Source of the DNA: Maea johnstoni
Lineage: Eukaryota; Annelida; Polychaeta; Spionida; Magelonidae
Direction of reading: 5' to 3'
Length of the DNA stretch: 64,000 nucleotides
Assembly: GCA_963942565.1 (NCBI GenBank)
Contig: OZ012699.1
Location: 32,903,733 to 32,967,732 of the forward strand
Below, piece after piece: positions 59,580 to 64,000 of the stretch (position 1 is the first letter of the stretch; each line of letters starts with the position of its first letter). The translations under genes were made by a program, and so were the position numbers. Under the pieces are notes generated by a model. That model saw nothing but the letters and a program-made list of their open reading frames with translations. It had not been told where the DNA came from and did no database searches.

Positions 59580-62443
59580 TCTTTTGAATGTAACAATCTC
59601 GTATTGCGATCGGTAAATACTTGTTTACATATCTGACACGCAAAAGGGGGGTCGTTCGTGTCATGCTTTTTTTTATCTTTCTCCGGTTCATAATAATCAG
59701 AATCAGGTAATTGGTTGTCATCAGCACGAGAGTCGGGATCTTCAGGTACATCGCTAGTTTTGTCTTTTAAAGATGACACTTGTACCTGCCCCTCCTTGTG
59801 ACCCAATAATCGGGCCAATGTCTTGGATCCACCATTATTTCCGCCGTCCTGAAGACATTTTTTGGATTCCCCGACTTTCACCTTTCCACTCTCGCCACCA
59901 GTTATGTTGCATCCATTCTCTGGATCAAAGGTCCCCTGGCTTTCTGGTGGCTGCTGATTGCAAACCACTGAACCATCTGCGCTGCCATGCTTTTTTGTGA
60001 CAGAAGTGGCTTTTTGACGTAATAGGTTATGTGATGATTGATGACAATGAGTTCTAAGGTCTTCAAAATTCTCAAAGTTTTCATTGCAAGTCTGACACGC
60101 ATTATGGTGTTTGTCCTTATGGCGTACGAGGTTCCCCAGGTGCGAGCACATCTTAGTACAAAAATCACATTTATAGAACCTCACCATTTTGCCAGGTTCT
60201 TCTTTTGACTTCAGCATAACAGAATGAGTCTCTTTTAAGTGAATCGATCTCATACAGCGATCGGTAAATACTTGTTTACATATCCGACACTGTTCAGGAG
60301 GATAATTCGCGTCATGCTTTTTCGGATCTTTCCCTGGCCCTAAATCAGAATCAGGTATTTGGTCGTCATGAGCACTAGAGTCGGGATCTTCAGTTACCTC
60401 GTTAGTTTTGTCTTTTGAAGAATCTTTGCAAATCACGGAACCTTCTGGGCTAACATGCTTATTCTTCATATGCTGCTTGAGATGGAACATTAGACGGAAG
60501 CCTTGCTTACAGTGTGAACAACTGAAACGCTTTTTGCTGTGTAAGCGCAACCTGTGAGTAGCGGCAATTCTGTAGTCTGCAAAGTTTTTGCCACATATGT
60601 TACAGACGAAACGCATTAGTAGTTGTTTGGGATCCGTCTTATTCGGGACGAAGCATGTGTGTGCCCTGTGTATATGATTCTTCAATAACGCATGCTCTCG
60701 GAATCTCTTACCGCACAACTTGCACATATGATTGAAAACACATGAGGGATCCTCAGTGTTAATGTCATCCTCCATGTACATTTCTTCCTCCACAGACATT
60801 TCCTCCGTCACATCATCAGCATTTTCATCATTAGCAGCATCTGCATCCTCGACCAATTCTGGAGTTTCAACTCCTTCGCTGGATTTCATCAAAACGTCTT
60901 CCGATTGTTCAGTAATTGGCTCAGATTTAACAACAATTTCCTGCCATGTACTTTCGCCTTCTCTTCGCACCCTCAGTGGCCTTAAAATAGGCGTCAGCTC
61001 TGTTGCAACAATCTTGGCAGTTTTTCGTGGTGCTTGGTCCTGCTTTGTGAGAGGAGATTTGTCGATCGACTCTGAAATGACCAAATAATATTTGTAAAGA
61101 TAAGATAATTGGGAATGATAATATGTTATCCAGAAATAGAACTGAAATGAATGTTATGGCGCATTTGCATCTGAGTGATCATTTGGTCTGGGAACTTTGA
61201 ACATAGCTTTTCAAATTGAATACTGTAGTATAGTGTAGATCTGGTAAATTTGCTTGTGGAAAGTATGATGTTCTAGCCTTAATCAACATTTTACAAATCT
61301 TAATTTACCAATCATGATCACATTTCAAAATGCCTACTTAGTGCCATTCTAGTGCTGACATTTTGATACATGTACCCCTACTTGAAACTGATTGATCATA
61401 ATCATTTAAAGCAATTCATCGAAATTCTGTAACATTAATCTAGTTGAAAAAGAATTTATTTCTAACACTAGATGACATACCTAGGCGGTCATCTTTTGTA
61501 ACTGTGAACATTGCTCGTTTTTTGGCCTGGCCACAAGTTTCCACTCTTGTCGGCATTGTCTCCATACTTGCACCACTTTCTTCCTTTCCATCATTTTCCA
61601 CATCAACTAAAAAGAAGACAAGTCCTGTTTATTTCAAAGAATTATTTCATGCAGCGTCTTAGCCAGCAGGCATCATTTAGACATCCAAACCCTCAAAATT
61701 CCCAAATTAGGACACCCAATTTTTTTTCTAATGGGTTTCTAGAAATGCCAATTTCCAGCAAATAATTTTGAATTTTTTACTTTGATGTGAATGCTAGAAC
61801 ATTACATGATATTTTCAGTCTCTTGATAAGAAATATATCATTATCATTGATGCTGTGGTCTCCCTTAGAATATTGCACATCCAAAATTTGCTATTATACC
61901 GGTACCCCATTTTGGAGATTTCAAAATCATGGCTAAGACTTTGATTTGACTATGATTTCATTAAAATGGCCCAAAAATAGGTCAAAGCAGTGACCTACAG
62001 CCTGTATCCCCTTCCAATTTTTATTAGCATTCCTTAAACCACAATCCTACCAAGTTTCATGCTTGTACCCCAAAGTGCACGATTTGGCCAAAATCTTGAT
62101 TTATCCGCCCCAATACATGGCCTCAGATTAGCCATTAATAATGGGTTGAGGCTTGAAGGCCCTTTCCACATGATTCTTGTAAGTTCCCAATAGATTTTTC
62201 TCATTTGAAGTCCAGATGGCAGAAAATGGCAATACCTTAGACCACTCAGCTATTGGGACACTGCTTCCACTTACTTTTTAATCCGCCATCATCCGTGTAG
62301 AAGGTGACCGTGGCAGTAATGTCCGCCTCCAGAGTAGCGGTCCCCTTTAGTTTGAGCTGGCCCCCATAGGAGGCGTTGACCTGACACTGGTGGTACAGTT
62401 GGACCACGGCCTTGACCAAGGCCATGTCCAGTTTGCTAACCAT
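57440..62443 (-). CDS. C2H2 zinc-finger protein, intact source gene
   Basis: Spliced from exon A (62443-62275, from the ATG), exon B (61606-61481) and exon C (61071-57440, stop included), giving about 1308 aa. The junctions join in phase: A ends on phase 1 and makes ATT, B ends on phase 1 and makes GAG. Protein layout: an unrecognised N-terminal domain (about 1-56), a linker, an acidic stretch (about 170-207), 21 C2H2-type fingers (about 213-1157) and a 151-aa tail with four (V/I)VYM repeats. Fingers 4-14 form repeated modules opening SVMLKSKEEPGK. The classical TGEKP linker occurs once (RIHTGEKPYIC). It is probably a nuclear DNA-binding regulator, by family; the target is unknown. No minus-strand AATAAA is seen close to the stop. 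The open frame continues 13 bases upstream of the exon C acceptor without an ATG, which supports splicing. Confidence 0.85.
61481..61606 (-). CDS. exon B of the zinc-finger gene
   Basis: 126 bp between acceptor CTTCTTTTTAG (ending 61607) and donor GTATGT (61480-61475). It encodes DVENDGKEESGASMETMPTR followed by a basic patch (QAKKRAMF) and DDRL. Both split codons complete correctly with exons A and C. It contains no finger, and its charged, low-complexity content looks like a linker. Confidence 0.8.
   Translation of the reverse strand: MMWKMMERKKVVQVWRQCRQEWKLVARPKNEQCSQLQKMTA
61656..61939. mobile_element. GGTCTTAGCC-type MITE in intron 2
   Basis: 284 bp with ends GTCTTAGCCAG and TGGCTAAGAC. 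It shares the ends and some inner text (GACACCCAA) with the unit MITE at 7107-7927 but is clearly more diverged. It lies between exons A and B. Confidence 0.5.
61940..62274. other. rest of intron 2, nothing identified
   Basis: Intron sequence between the MITE and exon A. No repeat or open frame of note. Confidence 0.5.
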
Positions 62444-62455
62444 CTTTTCCAATGC
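62275..62455 (-). CDS. exon A, N-terminal domain of the zinc-finger gene
   Basis: 181 bp between acceptor ATTTTTCAG (ending 62456) and donor GTAAGTGG (62274 down). The first ATG, at 62443-62441, begins MVSKLDMALVKAVVQLYHQC. A compact segment continues (NASYGGQLKLKGTATLEAD, then TVTFYTDDGG). The helix-like start followed by strand-like text looks like a folded domain rather than a linker. I do not recognise it as KRAB, BTB, SCAN or ZAD. GC and CpG content is higher than in the surrounding introns. All six truncated array copies lack it. The four codons before the ATG would be 5' UTR. Confidence 0.75.
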
Positions 62456-62554
62456 CTGAAAAATATATAAGACAATTTCATTCAACTTGTTTTGATTTTT
62501 GATATGCTGTTATAGAATATTTCTTTTATACTTTCTGGAAAAGTGTGTCAAGAT

Positions 62555-62693
62555 ATATTATGATGATGATAATAAATGATGTTGATAATAAATGATGATG
62601 ATTATGATGATAGCAATAACAATAATAATGATAAAAATGATAATAATAAGGATAATGGTAATAATAATAATTATAATTATAATAATTATATCA
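62555..62693. repeat. GAT/AAT simple repeat
   Basis: Imperfect trinucleotide tract of GAT, AAT and related triplets over about 140 bp. The minus-strand frame through it is only isoleucine-rich translation of the repeat. Confidence 0.8.
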
Positions 62694-62699
62694 CCTTTT

Positions 62700-62812
62700 T
62701 GTGGAGGTGGCCATAATGCCTTACTGGAGTGGGCCATAATGACCAACTGGAGGGAGCCATAAATGACCAGAAAATTGGCCATTCTTGTAGTGGGCCATAA
62801 TGACCAGGAACC
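62700..62812. repeat. degenerate minisatellite, GGGCCATAATGACCA
   Basis: About four or five imperfect copies of a 20-30-bp motif with the core GGCCATAATGACCA and CTGGAG spacers. Loosely related GCCCATTRTG words recur at 63880-63990. Confidence 0.5.
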
Positions 62813-63436
62813 GAATTAAACATCCAAAATCTGGTATTTGTCCCATTTTGCAGAAAAAAAATTGTATGCAGTATCTGTAAGAGAATGAATAAAATTGGTC
62901 TGCCTTTATTTAGCTCAAAAGAAAAGTATTGACTGCTATATAAGGGAGAGAAACGGGCCGACCAGACACGTTTTTTTGGGGAGCAGACCAGGTTTCACTT
63001 AGAATTAGGTCAACCAAACCTTCAATAAAAAGCGCCACCCTGAAATGAAGTGTTGAAGATGGGGAATGCATTTTTCAGTTTTATTCAACCTTTCAGCACT
63101 TACCATTTCGCCTTGATGTTATCAAACACTTTTACTTATATGAAGGAGTATCTCAAAACCCCTTAGTAGTGACCAATATCATAATATACAGCAAAAATTA
63201 CACGCATTTGAACGTCTTCAACTTCAAGCACAGACGCCAGGCGACCGATTCCACTCTGATGTCTCTGCCGCGTGCACCTTCGGCATGGATGCACGATTTC
63301 TGAACGGTGGATATGCCATGCGGTGGCGTCCTCTAACGGCGACAAAAAGTCACCGACGAACTCGCGTCGAAATCAGAGCTCTTCAGTGTGCTTGAGGTAA
63401 GAAAGCAAACTCAGACAACAAAACTTGTGGACTTAC

Positions 63437-63480
63437 CGCGGACGTCTAACAGGTTGGTGTCAAACTATATTCTCAATATC
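63437..63480 (-). other. possible 5' UTR exon of the zinc-finger gene
   Basis: On the minus strand, GTTAGACGTCCGCG is followed by a consensus donor GTAAGTCC (63436 down). The next good acceptor is that of exon A, whose first ATG is only 12 bases in. This fits a non-coding first exon ending at 63437. Its start is not visible and 63480 is arbitrary. Confidence 0.4.
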
Positions 63481-64000
63481 TCGTCCTAATGGTGAAATAT
63501 ATTTTTACCAACTGTATGGATAGTTGCATTATAGTAACGTTATCACTTTTGAAGTAGAATGAATGTTGTTCAGATTGAGATCTAAATAATAGCAGTGATT
63601 TTGTTCACCAAAAAATACGTGAGCTCAGATTTACTCACTCACTGAATCAGTGGATAGGTGTCTTCCTGTTTACATATACGACTAGTAGTGTTTACCGTTT
63701 TGTGCACTTGTGTGTCGTATTGGTTGGCAAAATATTGGCTGAGAATTTTTGAGGTGGAAGGGGAGATTATCTTGGAGTTGGACATTAATTAAGACTATTT
63801 ATTAAGTTAATTTTTGTTGCAACAATTGACTGGTTTTTGGGGCCCATTTTCCACTTCCAGCCATATACGGTGTACCGGTATGTCCATTATGATCCAGGTG
63901 GCCAGCCGATACGCCCAAAATTTTGCTAGAAGCAAGTGGATGCCCATTGCGCCCCAAATCCCTTAACGTCCCGGACCCAATATGCCCCAGATTTTAATTA
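63481..64000. other. right flank, no gene identified
   Basis: AT-rich sequence upstream of the presumed first exon of the zinc-finger gene, so it should contain the promoter. I cannot point to a TATA box or factor sites with confidence. Confidence 0.4.

Larger units (their letters stand above)
62456..63436 (-). other. presumed intron 1 of the zinc-finger gene
   Basis: Lies between the exon A acceptor and a donor at 63436-63431. It holds the simple repeat and the short minisatellite below, and a CpG-rich part at about 63220-63380 that could instead be the promoter or an alternative first exon. A plus-strand donor GGTAAGA at 63397 could belong to an antisense transcript, but no coding frame supports that. 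Confidence 0.4.

Noticed and set aside
61072-61084. Start of the 1214-codon frame at 61084
   Set aside because: That codon is TTG and lies across a TTTCAG acceptor. Exons B and A join in perfect phase, so the frame is an internal exon.
62555-62782. Isoleucine-rich 74-codon frame
   Set aside because: Translation of a GAT/AAT simple repeat.
63150-63402. Plus-strand exon ending at a GGTAAGA donor
   Set aside because: The best ATG frame stops just before the donor. CpG richness alone does not show a gene.

Overview
The window is animal nuclear DNA. It has GT-AG introns with matching codon phases, a long C2H2 zinc-finger (ZNF) gene, tRNA-derived SINEs and many short inverted-repeat transposons. 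The mix would suit a marine invertebrate such as a lancelet or an echinoderm, but nothing in the sequence fixes the species. There is no bacterial-style gene layout, CRISPR array, rRNA or genuine tRNA gene.

Layout. (1) 1-3125 is single-copy left flank. It holds a likely first exon of a secreted-protein gene on the minus strand (1745-1833) with a CRE, an X-box and a CACGTG palindrome upstream, two old SINE fragments, a near-perfect 190-bp hairpin and a TTAA-flanked MITE ending 60 bp before the array. (2) 3126-59579 is a head-to-tail array of seven units (U1-U7), each about 7.07-7.08 kb once later insertions are discounted. Each of U1-U6 ends in the same truncated 3' part of a C2H2 ZNF exon on the minus strand, still open for 709-711 codons and 14 fingers. 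(3) 57440-62455 (into U7 and beyond) is the intact source gene. Three coding exons join in perfect phase to give about 1308 aa with 21 fingers, and a possible 5' UTR exon ends near 63437. (4) 62456-64000 is its intron and 5' region with a GAT/AAT simple repeat.

How the array arose. All six internal junctions join the same two points, the left-flank base at 3126 and an exon point at 59579, with the same two-base filler. One duplication therefore made the junction and unequal exchange multiplied it. U1 is the oldest and most diverged unit: it carries two MITEs and a 512-bp insert that the others lack, and it lacks a 294-bp double-hairpin element that U2-U7 all carry inside a SINE. U3 and U4 differ at one base that I noticed, and U5 and U6 are almost as close outside two transposons. 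Identity breaks sharply near 12.55 kb (inside U2) and 56.25 kb (inside U7), which marks the limits of the latest amplification or conversion.

U5 alone holds two recent DNA transposons with clean empty sites in its neighbours. One is a 4.1-kb foldback element with a 3-bp CTG duplication and a GCDTTS nuclease-like remnant (Academ-like, tentative). The other is a 2.0-kb TTAA element with a broken THAP domain (Kolobok-like).

I find no new multi-gene biochemical system. The most interesting object is the young amplification of promoterless, N-terminally truncated zinc-finger exons beside their intact parent, plus an unrecognised N-terminal exon in that parent. Assembly error must be excluded for the near-identical units.
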